Source of the DNA: Stenotrophomonas sp. UBA2302
Lineage (GTDB): Bacteria; Pseudomonadota; Gammaproteobacteria; Xanthomonadales; Xanthomonadaceae
DNA length: 64,000 bases
Reading direction: 5' to 3'
Assembly: GCA_002345545.1 (NCBI GenBank)
Contig: DDVW01000070.1
Location: forward strand, 49,637 to 113,636
The translations under genes and the position numbers were made by a program. Below are positions 17,518 to 27,988 of this stretch, piece by piece (the stretch's first letter is position 1; each line of letters starts with the position of its first letter). The notes beneath the pieces are model-generated. The model ran no database searches and was not told the origin of the DNA. It was given only the letters and a program-made list of their open reading frames with translations.

Positions 17518-20154
17518 TTACAGCGTACGCGCCACTTCGATACGCTCGAAGCACTCGATCTGGTCGCCAGCCTTGACGTCGTTGTAGGCCTTCACGCCGA
17601 TACCGCACTCGGTACCGTTGCGGACTTCCTCGACGTTTTCCTTGAAGCGACGCAGCGATTCCAGCTCGCCCTCGAACACCACCACGCTGTCGCGCAGCAC
17701 GCGGATCGGCTTGTTCCGCTTGACCACACCCTCGACCACCATACAGCCGGCAATGGCACCCAGCTTGGAGCTGCGGAAAACGTCGCGGACCTCGGCGATA
17801 CCGATGATCTCTTCGCGGATCTCCACGCCCAGCAGGCCGGAGGCCACCTGCTTCACCTGGTCGATCACGTCATAGATGATCGAGAAGTAACGCAGGTCCA
17901 CGCCGTGGGTTTCGATGATGCGACGCGCCGATGCATCGGCACGCACGTTGAAGCCGATCACGGTGGCCTTGGAGGCCGCCGCCGAGTTGGCGTCCGATTC
18001 GGTGATGCCGCCCACGCCGGAGTGGATCACGTTGATGCGGATCTCGTCGTTGGACAGGCCCACCAGCGACTGGCTCAGCGCCTGCACCGAGCCCTGGACG
18101 TCGGCCTTGATCAGCAGGTTCAGCACCTGCTGGCCTTCGCCCTTGCCCAGCTGCGCCATGATGTCTTCCATACGGCTGCCCGCGGTGGCCACCAGACGCG
18201 ACTCGCGCCGCTTGGTTTCACGCGCCTGCGCGACTTCCTTGGCCAGACGCTCGTCTTCCACGACGACGAAATCGTCACCCGCTTCCGGCACGCCGGACAG
18301 ACCCAGCACCTGCACCGGGATCGACGGGCCGGCGCCGTCCACCTGGCTGCCGGTCTCGTCGAACAGGGCACGTACACGGCCATACTGGATACCGCACACT
18401 AGGTAGTCGCCCTTCTTGAGTTGGCCCTGCTGCACCAGCACCGTCGCCACCGGGCCACGGCCCTTGTCCAGTGACGATTCGATCACCACGCCGCTGGCGC
18501 GGCCTTCGGCCACCGCCTTGAGTTCAAGCACTTCGGCCTGCAGCGAAATCGCATCCAGCAGGTCGTCGATGCCCAGACCGGTCTTGGCGGAGATCTCCAC
18601 CATCTGCACATCGCCACCGAACTCTTCGGCAACGACCTGCTCGGCCAGCAATTCGTTCTTGACGCGCATCGGATCGGCAGTGGATTTGTCGATCTTGTTG
18701 ATCGCCACCACGATCGGCGCATTGGCCGAACGGGCGTGCTGGATGGCTTCCTTGGTCTGCGGCATGACACCGTCATCGGCCGCCACCACCACCACCACCA
18801 CGTCGGTCAGCTGCGCGCCACGGGCACGCATCGACGAGAACGCGGCATGGCCGGGGGTGTCGAGGAAGCTGATCACGCCCTTGGGCGTGGTCACATGGTA
18901 GGCACCGATGTGCTGGGTGATACCACCGGCTTCACCCGTGGCGATCTTGGTGCGACGGATGTAATCCAGCAGCGAGGTCTTGCCATGGTCGACGTGCCCC
19001 ATGATGGTGACCACCGGCGGACGTGCCACCGCCTCACCCTGGTCGGCATCGGCGATTGCCAGCAGCGCGTCTTCAGCGTCATTGCTGTTGGCACGCACCA
19101 CGGTGTGGCCCAGTTCTTCGGTCACCAGCGCCGCGGTGTCGTGATCGATGCTCTGGGTGATGGTCGCCATCACGCCCATCTTGAACAGCGCCTTGACCAC
19201 CTCGCCGCCCTTCAGCGCCATCTTCTGCGCCAGATCGGCCACGGTGATGGTGTCGCCGATGGCGACTTCACGCACCACCGGAGCGACCGGCCGCTCGAAG
19301 GCGTGGCTGCCACTGCCGCTACGCGACTGGTCCTGGCCACGACGGCCGTGCGGTGCACGGGCACCCGGACGACCACGCGAATTGTTGCTGTTGCCCCGGC
19401 GCGCACGGTCGGCGGCAGACAGGTGCAGCTGGCCACCGAAGCGGTTGCCGCCCTCACCCTCGGAGCCACGCGACTTGTTGCCGGCCTTGGCCGCCGCTCC
19501 GCCGCGCTCCTCGCGCGCGGGTGCCGGCGTTGCCGCCGCAGCACGCTGCGTCGGGGTCTTGCGCTCGGGCTTCTCCAGCGTCTCGACGATCCGCTGCCTG
19601 ACCGGCGGTGCCTTCTGGGCTTCTGCCGCCCGCGCTGCTTCCGCGGCGGCCTCTTCGGCTGCCTTGCGCTCGGCCTCTTCGGCAGCTTCCTTCTGCCGCA
19701 CCATTTCCTCGTCACGCTGACGGTCCTTCTCGGCCAGCATGCGCTGCTCTTCAAGGTTGCGCTGCCGCGACTCCTCCAGCTTGCGCAGGATATCGGCGCG
19801 CTCCTCGTCCGGCGTCATCGCCGCCTTGCCACCGTCCGGCTTGACGTAGCTGCGCTTCTGCCGCACCTCGACATTGACCGTGGTCTTGTTGCGGCCGGCG
19901 TTGACCGTCACTTCCTGCACCTTGCGGCGGTTCAGGACGATTCGCTTCGGCGCCGCTTCGGCAACTTCTGCCGCTGGCTCGTCCTTGCCGTGGGAGCGGC
20001 GCAGGAAGCCAAGCAGTTTCACTTTTTCGGCGCTGGTCACGACCTGGTCGGGACCGCTGAACTTCATGCCGGCCTGTGCCAGCTGCTCCAGCAGTTTCTC
20101 AACCGGCGTATTGACCAGTTCGGCGAGCTTGCGGATGGTGGTTTGCTGCGACAT
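17518..20154 (-). CDS. infB: Translation initiation factor IF-2
   Basis: IF-2 is the GTPase that brings fMet-tRNA to the 30S subunit and promotes subunit joining. The 878-residue protein starts with the IF2-N domain ([21 protein letters not shown]) and has a long charged, Lys/Arg/Glu/Ala-rich linker (about residues 90-300). The G domain has G1 [14 protein letters not shown]3 [10 protein letters not shown] and G4 AINKIDK, and the C-terminal initiator-tRNA-binding domains follow. The ATG at 20154 with AGGAT upstream is preferred to a start 12 codons earlier. It is downstream of nusA with a 95-base gap. Confidence 0.97.
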   Translation of the reverse strand: MSQQTTIRKLAELVNTPVEKLLEQLAQAGMKFSGPDQVVTSAEKVKLLGFLRRSHGKDEPAAEVAEAAPKRIVLNRRKVQEVTVNAGRNKTTVNVEVRQKRSYVKPDGGKAAMTPDEERADILRKLEESRQRNLEEQRMLAEKDRQRDEEMVRQKEAAEEAERKAAEEAAAEAARAAEAQKAPPVRQRIVETLEKPERKTPTQRAAAATPAPAREERGGAAAKAGNKSRGSEGEGGNRFGGQLHLSAADRARRGNSNNSRGRPGARAPHGRRGQDQSRSGSGSHAFERPVAPVVREVAIGDTITVADLAQKMALKGGEVVKALFKMGVMATITQSIDHDTAALVTEELGHTVVRANSNDAEDALLAIADADQGEAVARPPVVTIMGHVDHGKTSLLDYIRRTKIATGEAGGITQHIGAYHVTTPKGVISFLDTPGHAAFSSMRARGAQLTDVVVVVVAADDGVMPQTKEAIQHARSANAPIVVAINKIDKSTADPMRVKNELLAEQVVAEEFGGDVQMVEISAKTGLGIDDLLDAISLQAEVLELKAVAEGRASGVVIESSLDKGRGPVATVLVQQGQLKKGDYLVCGIQYGRVRALFDETGSQVDGAGPSIPVQVLGLSGVPEAGDDFVVVEDERLAKEVAQARETKRRESRLVATAGSRMEDIMAQLGKGEGQQVLNLLIKADVQGSVQALSQSLVGLSNDEIRINVIHSGVGGITESDANSAAASKATVIGFNVRADASARRIIETHGVDLRYFSIIYDVIDQVKQVASGLLGVEIREEIIGIAEVRDVFRSSKLGAIAGCMVVEGVVKRNKPIRVLRDSVVVFEGELESLRRFKENVEEVRNGTECGIGVKAYNDVKAGDQIECFERIEVARTL

Positions 20155-20249
20155 TCGGATCCTATGATCTTGTTGGCGCCCCCTCGTCACGAACGAAGGC
20201 AGCGCAGAGTCTACGCCCTGAGCGGATCAGGGCACTGTTCATCGCTGGC

Positions 20250-21761
20250 TCATTCGCCACGCTCCAGGCGGGCGATCTCCTCGGCGCGGGCTGCCAGGAC
20301 CAACGCCGCGGCGCGCTCCAGATCCATACCCTCGATGCCGAATTCCAGGATCTCGTCAGCAGCCAGGTCCGACAGATCCTCACTTGTACACACGCCATTG
20401 CCGGCCAGCGCATACGCGGTGGCTTCATCCATGCCTTCCAGGGCCAGCAGGTCTTCGGCCGGCACGCCGCTCTCCGCTCCCTCTTCCACCGCCAGCGCCT
20501 CATTGAGCAGCGCATCGCGCGCACGGGCGCGCAGTTCCTCGACGATGTCCTCGTCAAAGCCTTCCACCGCCAGCAACTCGCCCACCGGGACGTAGGCGAT
20601 TTCCTCGACGGTGTTGAAGCCTTCGCTGACCAGGATGCCGGCGATTTCCTCGTCCACTTCCAGCTTGTCCATGAACAGCTGGCGGGCCACGGCCTGCTCG
20701 GCCTCGGACTTGGCGGTGACCTGGTCCTGGGTCATCACGTTCAGCTGCCAACCGGTCAGACGGCTGGCCAGGCGCACGTTCTGGCCGCCCTTGCCGATGG
20801 CCTGGGCCAGGCGGTCTTCAGCCACCGCCAGGTCCATCGAATGCTTTTCCTCATCGACGATGATCGACTGCACTTCCGCCGGCGCCATCGCGTTGATGAC
20901 GAAGTTGGCCGGGCTTTCATTCCACAGCACGATATCCACGCGCTCACCGTTGAGCTCGTTGGACACCGCCTGCACGCGCGAACCGCGCATGCCGATGCAG
21001 GCGCCGATCGGATCGGTGCGGGTGTCGTGGGCCAGCACGGCGATCTTGGCGCGGTCGCCCGGATCACGCGCACAGGCCTTGATCTCGACCAGTCCCTGGC
21101 CGACTTCCGGCACTTCCAGCTTGAACAGCTCGATCATGAACTCCGGCGCAGCGCGGCTGATGAACAGCTGCGGGCCACGCGGCTCCGAGCGCACTTCGGC
21201 CAGATAGCCGCGCACGCGGTCGCCGGCGCGCAGCACATCGCGCGGAATACCCTTGTCCTTGGAAATGAACGCCTCGGCGTTGCCGCCCAGGTCGACATAG
21301 ATGTTGCCGCGCTCGGCACGCTTGACCACACCGGTAACCAGCTCGCCCACGCGGTCCTTCCACGCATCGACCACCTGCTGGCGCTCGGCTTCGCGCACGC
21401 GCTGCACGATCACCTGCTTGGCGGCCTGCGCGGCAATGCGCCCGAAATCCGGGTTCTCGATCTGTTCTTCGATGTAGTCGCCGATCTCGACGTCATCAGC
21501 CTCGTCGACCGCGTCCATCATGCGGAGCTGGCGGTCCGGGGACTCCATCACCACGTCATCGGCCACCACTTCCCAGCGGCGGAAGGTTTCATAGGTGCCG
21601 TCCTTGTGGTCGATCGACACGCGCGTCAGCACGTCCTGGTCGACATAACGCTTCTTCGCAGCAGATGCGAGCGCCGCTTCGATCGCATCGAAAATCACTT
21701 CACGCGGCACGCCCTTTTCATTGGCGACTGCATCAACTACCAGCAAAAGTTCCTTGCTCAT
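20250..21761 (-). CDS. nusA: Transcription termination/antitermination factor NusA
   Basis: NusA binds RNA polymerase and modulates pausing, termination and antitermination. The 503-residue protein has the N-terminal polymerase-binding domain, an S1 domain (about residues 135-200, GVVKRAERGNIYVDLGGNAE), two KH domains (DPIGACIGMRGSRVQAV and AIGKGGQNVRLASRL) and two C-terminal acidic HhH repeats as in E. coli NusA. The start ATG at 21761 gives MSKELLLVVDAVANEK; an upstream in-frame start lies inside rimP. It starts 4 bases after the rimP stop. Confidence 0.97.
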   Translation of the reverse strand: MSKELLLVVDAVANEKGVPREVIFDAIEAALASAAKKRYVDQDVLTRVSIDHKDGTYETFRRWEVVADDVVMESPDRQLRMMDAVDEADDVEIGDYIEEQIENPDFGRIAAQAAKQVIVQRVREAERQQVVDAWKDRVGELVTGVVKRAERGNIYVDLGGNAEAFISKDKGIPRDVLRAGDRVRGYLAEVRSEPRGPQLFISRAAPEFMIELFKLEVPEVGQGLVEIKACARDPGDRAKIAVLAHDTRTDPIGACIGMRGSRVQAVSNELNGERVDIVLWNESPANFVINAMAPAEVQSIIVDEEKHSMDLAVAEDRLAQAIGKGGQNVRLASRLTGWQLNVMTQDQVTAKSEAEQAVARQLFMDKLEVDEEIAGILVSEGFNTVEEIAYVPVGELLAVEGFDEDIVEELRARARDALLNEALAVEEGAESGVPAEDLLALEGMDEATAYALAGNGVCTSEDLSDLAADEILEFGIEGMDLERAAALVLAARAEEIARLERGE

Positions 21762-21765
21762 CGAC

Positions 21766-22356
21766 TCACTCCGCGCGCGGCTTGTCCGCCGCCGTTTCGT
21801 TGTTGGATTTGTTTTTGGCCTTGCCACCCTGCTTGGGTGCCGGACCGGTCGGTTTGGTGGGAGCCAGGCCAAGCGCGGCCCAGTCCGGAATGATGCGTGC
21901 CTTGTCGATGTTGTCGAAGGCGGCGACAAACGGCTTGCCATCGACAACAAACGTCACCGTGCCTTCCTGCGCATCGACCGCGGCGATCTCGCCCTGCAGC
22001 CGGCGCCGCTTTTCCTGCGGCAGCTTCAGGCCGACCTTGGCCGACTCGCCGATGGCGCGCTCGAACTGCTCCAGCGTGAACAACGGGCGGTCCACACCCG
22101 GCGACGACACTTCCAGCGTGTAATTGCCACTGATCGGATCTTCGACGTCCAGCTGTGCCGAGACTTCGCGGCTCACCCGCTCGCAGTCATCGATATTGAC
22201 CATGCGCGCAGGCTGCTCGGACAGCGGTACATCGATATACAGACGCAATGTCGCACCACCCGGGGCCGGCAGATATTCAGCACCAAGCAACTCGAGCCCC
22301 AACGCCTGCACGGTGGGGCTCAGCAGATTCGCGATTTCACTAGCCTTGTCGCTCAC
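21766..22356 (-). CDS. rimP: Ribosome maturation factor RimP
   Basis: RimP assists 30S subunit assembly, especially around S12 and the central pseudoknot. The start is taken as GTG at 22356, giving a 196-residue protein beginning [19 protein letters not shown] after the initiator Met, as relatives do. An upstream ATG at 22413 is possible but has no binding site and lies almost in the terminator after tRNA-fMet. The family core [23 protein letters not shown] and the SPGVDRPL segment are present. The C-terminal tail is Lys/Pro-rich. It leads rimP-nusA-infB. Confidence 0.93.
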   Translation of the reverse strand: MSDKASEIANLLSPTVQALGLELLGAEYLPAPGGATLRLYIDVPLSEQPARMVNIDDCERVSREVSAQLDVEDPISGNYTLEVSSPGVDRPLFTLEQFERAIGESAKVGLKLPQEKRRRLQGEIAAVDAQEGTVTFVVDGKPFVAAFDNIDKARIIPDWAALGLAPTKPTGPAPKQGGKAKNKSNNETAADKPRAE

Positions 22357-22420
22357 AGCCCGCCTTGATTCATAGAAGTTTAAGAGTGCGGCTTCACCCG
22401 GCCGGGTTTCCATATTGCGG

Positions 22421-22450
22421 AAACAACAAAGGGCCCGACTGGGCCCTTTG
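22421..22450 (-). terminator. Terminator between tRNA-fMet and rimP
   Basis: On the minus strand a perfect 10-bp stem CAAAGGGCCC / GGGCCCTTTG with a 4-base loop is followed by TTGTTT, 110 bases after the tRNA-fMet 3' end. It should end most tRNA transcripts, with part reading through into rimP-nusA-infB. Confidence 0.8.
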
Positions 22451-22558
22451 TCCGATATGAATCCGATGACTGGATTCCGGTTGCAGGAACGGAAGCAAGC
22501 GTTCCTGCGAGCCCAACTTTCGCCTCATCAACACGACTGTGCTGCTAAAGACCGAAGC

Positions 22559-22635
22559 TGGTAGCGGGGGCAGGATTTGAACCTGCGACCTTCGGGTTAT
22601 GAGCCCGACGAGCTGCCAGACTGCTCCACCCCGCA
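22559..22635 (-). tRNA. Initiator tRNA-fMet (CAU)
   Basis: 77 bases on the minus strand with encoded CCA and anticodon CAU. The initiator marks are present: three consecutive G-C pairs in the anticodon stem (TCGGGCTCATAACCCGA) and no Watson-Crick pair at the end of the acceptor stem, here U1 with U72 instead of the C1-A72 of E. coli. It stands immediately upstream of rimP-nusA-infB, as metY does in E. coli. Confidence 0.96.
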
Positions 22636-22646
22636 TCAGAAGCGGA

Positions 22647-22675
22647 ATTATGAAGTAATCAAGAAAATAATGCAA
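22647..22675 (-). promoter_or_regulatory. Promoter of tRNA-fMet (and probably rimP-nusA-infB)
   Basis: On the minus strand TTGCAT (22675-22670) and CATAAT (22652-22647) are 17 bases apart, and the tRNA 5' end follows 11 bases after the -10 box. Confidence 0.75.
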
Positions 22676-22757
22676 GCCTTGATTTACTTCTCGCCGTCCC
22701 GTCTCCGGAAAGGCCCGGAATAATTCTCCCGGTCGAGCCGCACTTTGGCGACTCCTG

Positions 22758-22775
22758 CAAAACCGGCGAACCGGT
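22758..22775 (-). terminator. Possible weak terminator after nuoN
   Basis: On the minus strand the stem ACCGG / CCGGT closes a UUCG tetraloop and is followed by TTTTGC, 58 bases after the nuoN stop. The stem is only 5 bp, but UUCG loops are unusually stable. It is the only terminator-like structure between nuoN and the tRNA-fMet promoter. Confidence 0.4.
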
Positions 22776-22832
22776 GTTGCACTCAACTCAGGACGCACAT
22801 ATTACACACTTTGCGCCGTTTTGTATCCCGTT

Positions 22833-24296
22833 TCAGGACAAATGTGCAAAAGAATTGCGCATCCACTCCATGATCGGCCCCAGGCCTACCGGCAGCAGCA
22901 GCAGCACCAGCGAGTTCACGCCCAGCACGATCCCCAGGATACGGTCGTTGTGACGCGGCAGCGGCTCACCGACCGGCTCGTCGAAATACATCACCTTGAC
23001 CACGCGCAGATAGTAGAAGCAACCGACCACTGCGCTGATGACGCCGAGGATCACCAGCCACAGCAGACCACCGTTGACCGCCGCGCCCAGCACCGACAGC
23101 TTGGCCCAGAAGCCGAGGAACGGCGGAATACCGGCCAGCGAGAACATCGCACACAACATCAGCCCCGCCATCCACGGGTTGCGCGCGTTCAGGCCCTTGA
23201 AGTCGTCGATGCTCTCGGCCTCGAAGCCGGCACGCGACAGCGCGATGATCACACCGAACGCGGCGGTGGACATCAGCGCATAGGTGATGGCGTAGAACAT
23301 TGCCGCCGAATAGCCCTGTTCACCGCCACCGGCGATGCCCATCAGCAGAAAGCCGATATGCGACACGGTCGAATAGCCGAGCATGCGCTTCAGGTTGGTC
23401 TGCGCTATCGCCATCAGGTTACCGACGATCAGCGACAGCGCCGCCAGGCCGGCCAGCACGTACTGCAATTCGGTCGACAGCGGGCCGACCCCGGCTTCCA
23501 GCAGGCGGTAGGCCATGCCGAACGCGGCCAGCTTCGGTGCCGAACTGATGAACAGCGCGATCGGTGCCGGTGCGCCCTGGTAGACGTCAGGCAGCCACAT
23601 GTGGAACGGTGCCGCGCCGAGCTTGAAGGCCACGCCGGCCACCATGAACAGCGCACCGGTGAGCAGCAACAAGCGCTCGTCGGACTGCGCAATGGAGGCA
23701 TGGATCACGTCCAGATGCAGCGTGCCGGTGGCGCCATAGACCAGCGACATGCCGTACAGCAGCAGGCCCGAGGCCAGCGAACCCAGAACGATGTATTTCA
23801 TGCCGGCTTCGGCGGCGAGCTTGTTGTCACGATTGCTGGCGACCAGCGCATAGGAGCACAGCGCCAGCAGCTCCAGGCCCAGGTACACCATCAGCAGCGT
23901 GCCGGCCGATACCAGGATCATCATGCCCGCGGTGGCGAACAGGATCAGCACGGCGATCTCGCCCTGGTAGAGGTTGCGTTCGCGCAGGTAGCTCCAGCCA
24001 TAAAGCAGACTCAGGCCACTGACCAGCACGATGACCGTCTTCATGACGTCCGCAGCGGTGTCGCGGACGAACATGCCCTGGAACACTTCGCCCTGCCCGC
24101 CCACGCCGCCAACCAGCAGCATGAGGACGACGGCGAGAATGGCCACCGAAATGAAATGGGTCCAGACCTTGTTCCGGTTGCTGATGAACAGGTCCAGCAT
24201 CAACAGGGCAAAGGCGCCGCCGATCACTGCCAGTTCGGGCAGCAGCGGCAGGAGGTCAGTGGTGGTCAACGGCAGAAGCGTCGGCGTGGTCATCAT
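22833..24296 (-). CDS. nuoN: NADH-quinone oxidoreductase subunit N
   Basis: An antiporter-like membrane subunit of respiratory complex I that carries one proton channel. The roughly 487-residue hydrophobic protein has about 14 predicted helices, with the conserved Lys/His-containing segments GAAPFHMWLPDVYQGAP and KRMLGYSTVSHIGF. The start is either of two adjacent ATG codons (24296 or 24293), both behind AGGA; a TTG one codon earlier is less likely. It is the last gene of the nuo operon, 33 bases after nuoM. Confidence 0.95.
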   Translation of the reverse strand: MMTTPTLLPLTTTDLLPLLPELAVIGGAFALLMLDLFISNRNKVWTHFISVAILAVVLMLLVGGVGGQGEVFQGMFVRDTAADVMKTVIVLVSGLSLLYGWSYLRERNLYQGEIAVLILFATAGMMILVSAGTLLMVYLGLELLALCSYALVASNRDNKLAAEAGMKYIVLGSLASGLLLYGMSLVYGATGTLHLDVIHASIAQSDERLLLLTGALFMVAGVAFKLGAAPFHMWLPDVYQGAPAPIALFISSAPKLAAFGMAYRLLEAGVGPLSTELQYVLAGLAALSLIVGNLMAIAQTNLKRMLGYSTVSHIGFLLMGIAGGGEQGYSAAMFYAITYALMSTAAFGVIIALSRAGFEAESIDDFKGLNARNPWMAGLMLCAMFSLAGIPPFLGFWAKLSVLGAAVNGGLLWLVILGVISAVVGCFYYLRVVKVMYFDEPVGEPLPRHNDRILGIVLGVNSLVLLLLPVGLGPIMEWMRNSFAHLS

Positions 24297-24329
24297 CAAA
24301 TCCTGGAATCAATACTCTCGACGGGCCGC

Positions 24330-25841
24330 TTACAGCAGCTTGCTCGAAGCGATCTGCATCGCCAGCTTGGCGATGGACGGCTCCATCAGGTCGGTCAGCG
24401 GCATCGGGTAGAAGCCCAGCACCAGCGTACCGATCGCATACACACCCAGCACCAGCCATTCGCGGCCGTTGATGTCCTTCATCCCGGCAACATGGGAGTT
24501 GCCCACCTCACCGAAGAACACGCGCTTGTACAGCCACAGCGAGTACGCCGCGCTGATGATCAGCGTGCTTGCCGCCGCCAGTGCCGCCAGCGGGTGCCAC
24601 TGGAAGCTGGCCAACACGATCATGAATTCGCCAACGAAACCGCTGGTGCCCGGCAGGCCGGAGTTGGCCATGAAGAACAGCAGCGCGAAGGCGGCAAACC
24701 ACGGCATCACGTTCACCACGCCGCCGTAATCGGCGATGCGACGGGTGTGCAGCCGGTCATAGAGCACGCCGATGCAGGAGAACATCGCGCCGGACACGAA
24801 ACCGTGCGAAATCATCTGCACCATCGCACCCTGCAGGCCCAGGCGGGCGGCATCGGCATTGCCGGCCTCACGCACCAGCCACAGGGCGATGAAGGTGCCC
24901 AGGGTGACAAAACCCATGTGCGCGACCGACGAATAGGCGATCAGCTTCTTCATGTCGTCCTGCACCATCGCCACCAGGCCGACGTAGATCACCGCCACCA
25001 GCGACAGCGCGACGACCAGCCAGGCCCACTCGCTGCTTGCGTCCGGCACGATCGGCAGGTTGAAGCGCAGGAAGCCGTAACCACCGATCTTCAGTGCGAT
25101 GGCGGCCAGGATCACCGAACCGGCGGTCGGCGCCTCGACGTGCGCATCCGGCAGCCAGGTGTGCACCGGGAACATCGGCACCTTGACCGCGAAAGCGATC
25201 AGGAAGGCGAAGAAGATCCAGGTCTGTTCCTTGGCCGACAGCTGCAGCTGGTACAGGTCTGCCAGCTGGAAGCTGCCGCCCTTGATGTACAGGTAGACCA
25301 GCGCCACCAGCATCAGCACCGAGCCGAGGAAGGTGTACAGGAAGAACTTCATTGCCGCGTAGATGCGGCGCGGACCACCCCAGACACCGATGATCAGGAA
25401 CATCGGGATCAGCATGGCCTCGAAGAACACGTAGAACAGCATCGCGTCGGTCGCGGCGAAAATACCGACGGTCACGCCTTCCAGGATCAGCAGTGCGGCG
25501 ACGTACTGGTTCACGCGCTTGTCGATCACGCCCCAGGCACCGACCAGCACCAGCACCCCGACCAAGGTGGTCAGCAGGACCAACGCGATGGCGATACCGT
25601 CGACGGCAAGGTTGTAGCCGATGCCGAAGGCCGGAATCCACGGGTGCTGCTCGACGAACTGCATCACCTCCGTCGCACCCCGGTCATAACCGGTGTACAG
25701 GCCGAGGCTGAGCAGGAAGGTGAGCAGCGCCACCGCCAGCGACGCCCAACGGGCCGCCTGTGCATTGCGCACGGCAAGGATCAATGCACCGCCAAAGATC
25801 GGCAGCCAGATGAGAATACTAAGCAAGGGCCAGTTCGACAC
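24330..25841 (-). CDS. nuoM: NADH-quinone oxidoreductase subunit M
   Basis: An antiporter-like proton-pumping subunit of complex I. The 503-residue protein contains the conserved membrane motifs VKVPMFPVHTWLPDAHVEAP and KKLIAYSSVAHMGFVTLG, and many hydrophobic helices. The start is taken as GTG at 25841 (SNWPLLSILIWLPIFGG after the initiator) because GGAA lies upstream. A TTG at 25859, one base after the nuoL stop, would add six residues and has no binding site. Confidence 0.94.
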   Translation of the reverse strand: MSNWPLLSILIWLPIFGGALILAVRNAQAARWASLAVALLTFLLSLGLYTGYDRGATEVMQFVEQHPWIPAFGIGYNLAVDGIAIALVLLTTLVGVLVLVGAWGVIDKRVNQYVAALLILEGVTVGIFAATDAMLFYVFFEAMLIPMFLIIGVWGGPRRIYAAMKFFLYTFLGSVLMLVALVYLYIKGGSFQLADLYQLQLSAKEQTWIFFAFLIAFAVKVPMFPVHTWLPDAHVEAPTAGSVILAAIALKIGGYGFLRFNLPIVPDASSEWAWLVVALSLVAVIYVGLVAMVQDDMKKLIAYSSVAHMGFVTLGTFIALWLVREAGNADAARLGLQGAMVQMISHGFVSGAMFSCIGVLYDRLHTRRIADYGGVVNVMPWFAAFALLFFMANSGLPGTSGFVGEFMIVLASFQWHPLAALAAASTLIISAAYSLWLYKRVFFGEVGNSHVAGMKDINGREWLVLGVYAIGTLVLGFYPMPLTDLMEPSIAKLAMQIASSKLL

Positions 25842-25860
25842 GTTTTCTATTCCGTACAAG

Positions 25861-27981
25861 TCAACGCCAGAAATGCATCAGGACACCCAGCAGGGCAATC
25901 ACACCGATGATCATCGCGAAGGCGTAGTGGTAGAGGAAGCCGGATTGGGTACGGCGCAACAGGTTGGCAGCCAGCTCGATGACGCGGGCCGAACCGTTGA
26001 CCATCACCCCGTCGACGATCGAGCTGTCCACGGTGCGTGCGGCCTTGCCGAGCTGCACGCTGCCGCCGGCAAAACCGTCAATCCAGAGCTTGTCGAAGCC
26101 GTACTTGTTTTCCAGCACCGAAACCACCGGTGCCAGCGACTTGCGTGCCTTGCCTGCCAGTTCCGGCTTCCAGATGTAGAACACCCATGCCAGTACCAGG
26201 CCTGCAACCGTCAGCCAGAACGCCGGCATCATCATGCCGTGCAAGGCGAACTTCACCGGGCCGTGCCAGAACTCGGCCGCCACCGCTGCGATGCTGTCAC
26301 GCGCCGGATCATAGAAATCGACGATACCGGTGAAGAACGTCATCGCCTGCCCAGGAACCCCGTGGACGCTGGCGTTTCCTGCCCAGTCGGTACCGAACAG
26401 CATCGGGCCGGCGGTGAAGAAGCCGATGAAGATCGAAGGAATCGCCAGCAGCACCAGCGGCAGGGTCACCACCCACGGCGACTCGTGCGGCACATGTGCG
26501 CCATGGCCATGACCATGGTCGTCATGGCTGTTGTTGCGGAAGCGCTCCTCGCCGAAGAAGGTCAGGAACAGCAGGCGGAAGCTGTAGAAGCTGGTGACGA
26601 TCACGCCACCGAGCACCGCCCAGTAACCGTAGGTCGCCACCCAGCTCGCATCGGCGGCATGGGCATTGAGCGCGGCCGCCTCGATGATGGTGTCCTTCGA
26701 ATAGAAGCCGGAGAAGAACGGCGTACCCACCAGCGCCAGGGTACCGATCCACATGGTGATGTGGGTGATCGGCATGTATTTGCGCAGGCCACCCATCTTC
26801 AGCATGTTCTGCTCGTGATGCATGCCGATGATCACCGAGCCGGCGCCGAGGAACAGCAGCGCCTTGAAGAAGGCGTGGGTCATCAGGTGGAACACCGCGC
26901 CCGAGTAGGCCGATACACCCAGCGCCACGGTCATGTAGCCCAGCTGCGACAGCGTCGAGTAGGCGACCACGCGCTTGATGTCGCTCTGCACGATGCCGAT
27001 CAGGCCGGTGAAGAACGCGGTGGTGGCACCGGTGAACAGCACGAAGTTCAAGGCTGTCTGCGACAGCTCGAACAGCGGCGACATACGGGTGACCATGAAG
27101 ATACCGGCGGTGACCATGGTCGCGGCGTGGATCAGTGCCGAGATCGGGGTCGGGCCTTCCATCGAATCCGGCAGCCACACGTGCAGCGGCACCTGCGCCG
27201 ACTTGCCCATCGCACCGATGAACAGGCAGATGCAGATCAGCGTCGCCACCGACCAGATCAGCGGCTCATCGAACACCTGGATCTGCTGGCCGAACAGGTT
27301 GATCGAGCCGGACCACACTTGGATCAGTGCGTTCGGGTCGCCCAGCATGCCGGCGTTGGCGAACACGGTGGCGTAGTCCAGCGAACCGAAGGCCCACAGC
27401 ACGCCGGCGATGCCGAGCAGGAAACCGAAGTCGCCGACACGGTTGACCAGGAACGCCTTCATGTTGGCGAAGATGGCGGTCGGCTTCTTGAAGTAGAAAC
27501 CGATCAGCAGGTACGACACCAGGCCCACCGCTTCCCAGCCGAAGAACAGCTGCAGGAAGTTGTTGCTCATCACCAGCGCGAGCATGGAGAAGGTGAACAG
27601 CGAGATGTAGCTGAAGAAACGTTGGTAACCGTCATCCTCGGCCATGTAGCCGATCGAATAGATGTGCACCAGCAGCGACACGAAGGTCACCACCACCATC
27701 ATCATCGCGGTCAGCTTGTCGATCATGAAGCCGGCATGGGCCGCGTACTGACCGACCTCGAAGACGGTGTAGACGTTCTGGTTGAACGGCTGCGCACCGC
27801 CCCACAGCAGCTGCGAGAAGACGTATATCGACAGCGCGCAGCTGATGGCCACACCGAGGATCGTGACGTACTGGGCACCCTTGCGCCCCACCTGACGTCC
27901 GAAAAGACCGGCGATGATGCTGCCGAACAGCGGTGCGAGCACCACTGCAATCAACAGACTCTTGGAGAGAGTGATTTCCAT
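25861..27981 (-). CDS. nuoL: NADH-quinone oxidoreductase subunit L
   Basis: The distal antiporter-like subunit of complex I, with the long lateral helix at its C-terminus. The 706-residue protein has the proton-channel segment GKSAQVPLHVWLPDSMEGPT and KRVVAYSTLSQLGYMTVALG. A His-rich loop (HDDHGHGHGAHVPHES, about residues 485-500) lies between helices. The ATG at 27981 starts 7 bases after the nuoK stop. The length is longer than the about 610 residues of E. coli NuoL, mainly in the C-terminal half. Confidence 0.96.
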   Translation of the reverse strand: MEITLSKSLLIAVVLAPLFGSIIAGLFGRQVGRKGAQYVTILGVAISCALSIYVFSQLLWGGAQPFNQNVYTVFEVGQYAAHAGFMIDKLTAMMMVVVTFVSLLVHIYSIGYMAEDDGYQRFFSYISLFTFSMLALVMSNNFLQLFFGWEAVGLVSYLLIGFYFKKPTAIFANMKAFLVNRVGDFGFLLGIAGVLWAFGSLDYATVFANAGMLGDPNALIQVWSGSINLFGQQIQVFDEPLIWSVATLICICLFIGAMGKSAQVPLHVWLPDSMEGPTPISALIHAATMVTAGIFMVTRMSPLFELSQTALNFVLFTGATTAFFTGLIGIVQSDIKRVVAYSTLSQLGYMTVALGVSAYSGAVFHLMTHAFFKALLFLGAGSVIIGMHHEQNMLKMGGLRKYMPITHITMWIGTLALVGTPFFSGFYSKDTIIEAAALNAHAADASWVATYGYWAVLGGVIVTSFYSFRLLFLTFFGEERFRNNSHDDHGHGHGAHVPHESPWVVTLPLVLLAIPSIFIGFFTAGPMLFGTDWAGNASVHGVPGQAMTFFTGIVDFYDPARDSIAAVAAEFWHGPVKFALHGMMMPAFWLTVAGLVLAWVFYIWKPELAGKARKSLAPVVSVLENKYGFDKLWIDGFAGGSVQLGKAARTVDSSIVDGVMVNGSARVIELAANLLRRTQSGFLYHYAFAMIIGVIALLGVLMHFWR

Positions 27982-27988
27982 CTTCGGA

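Noticed and set aside
18736..20595. Plus-strand open frame opposite infB and the end of nusA
   Set aside because: Antisense shadow; no start signal or homology, and both strands' codon patterns favour infB and nusA.
22821..25910. A very long plus-strand open frame opposite nuoN-nuoM (over 1000 codons)
   Set aside because: It is the antisense shadow of GC-rich coding sequence: composition is His/Gln/Arg-heavy, it has no recognisable domain, and the minus strand encodes clear complex I subunits.
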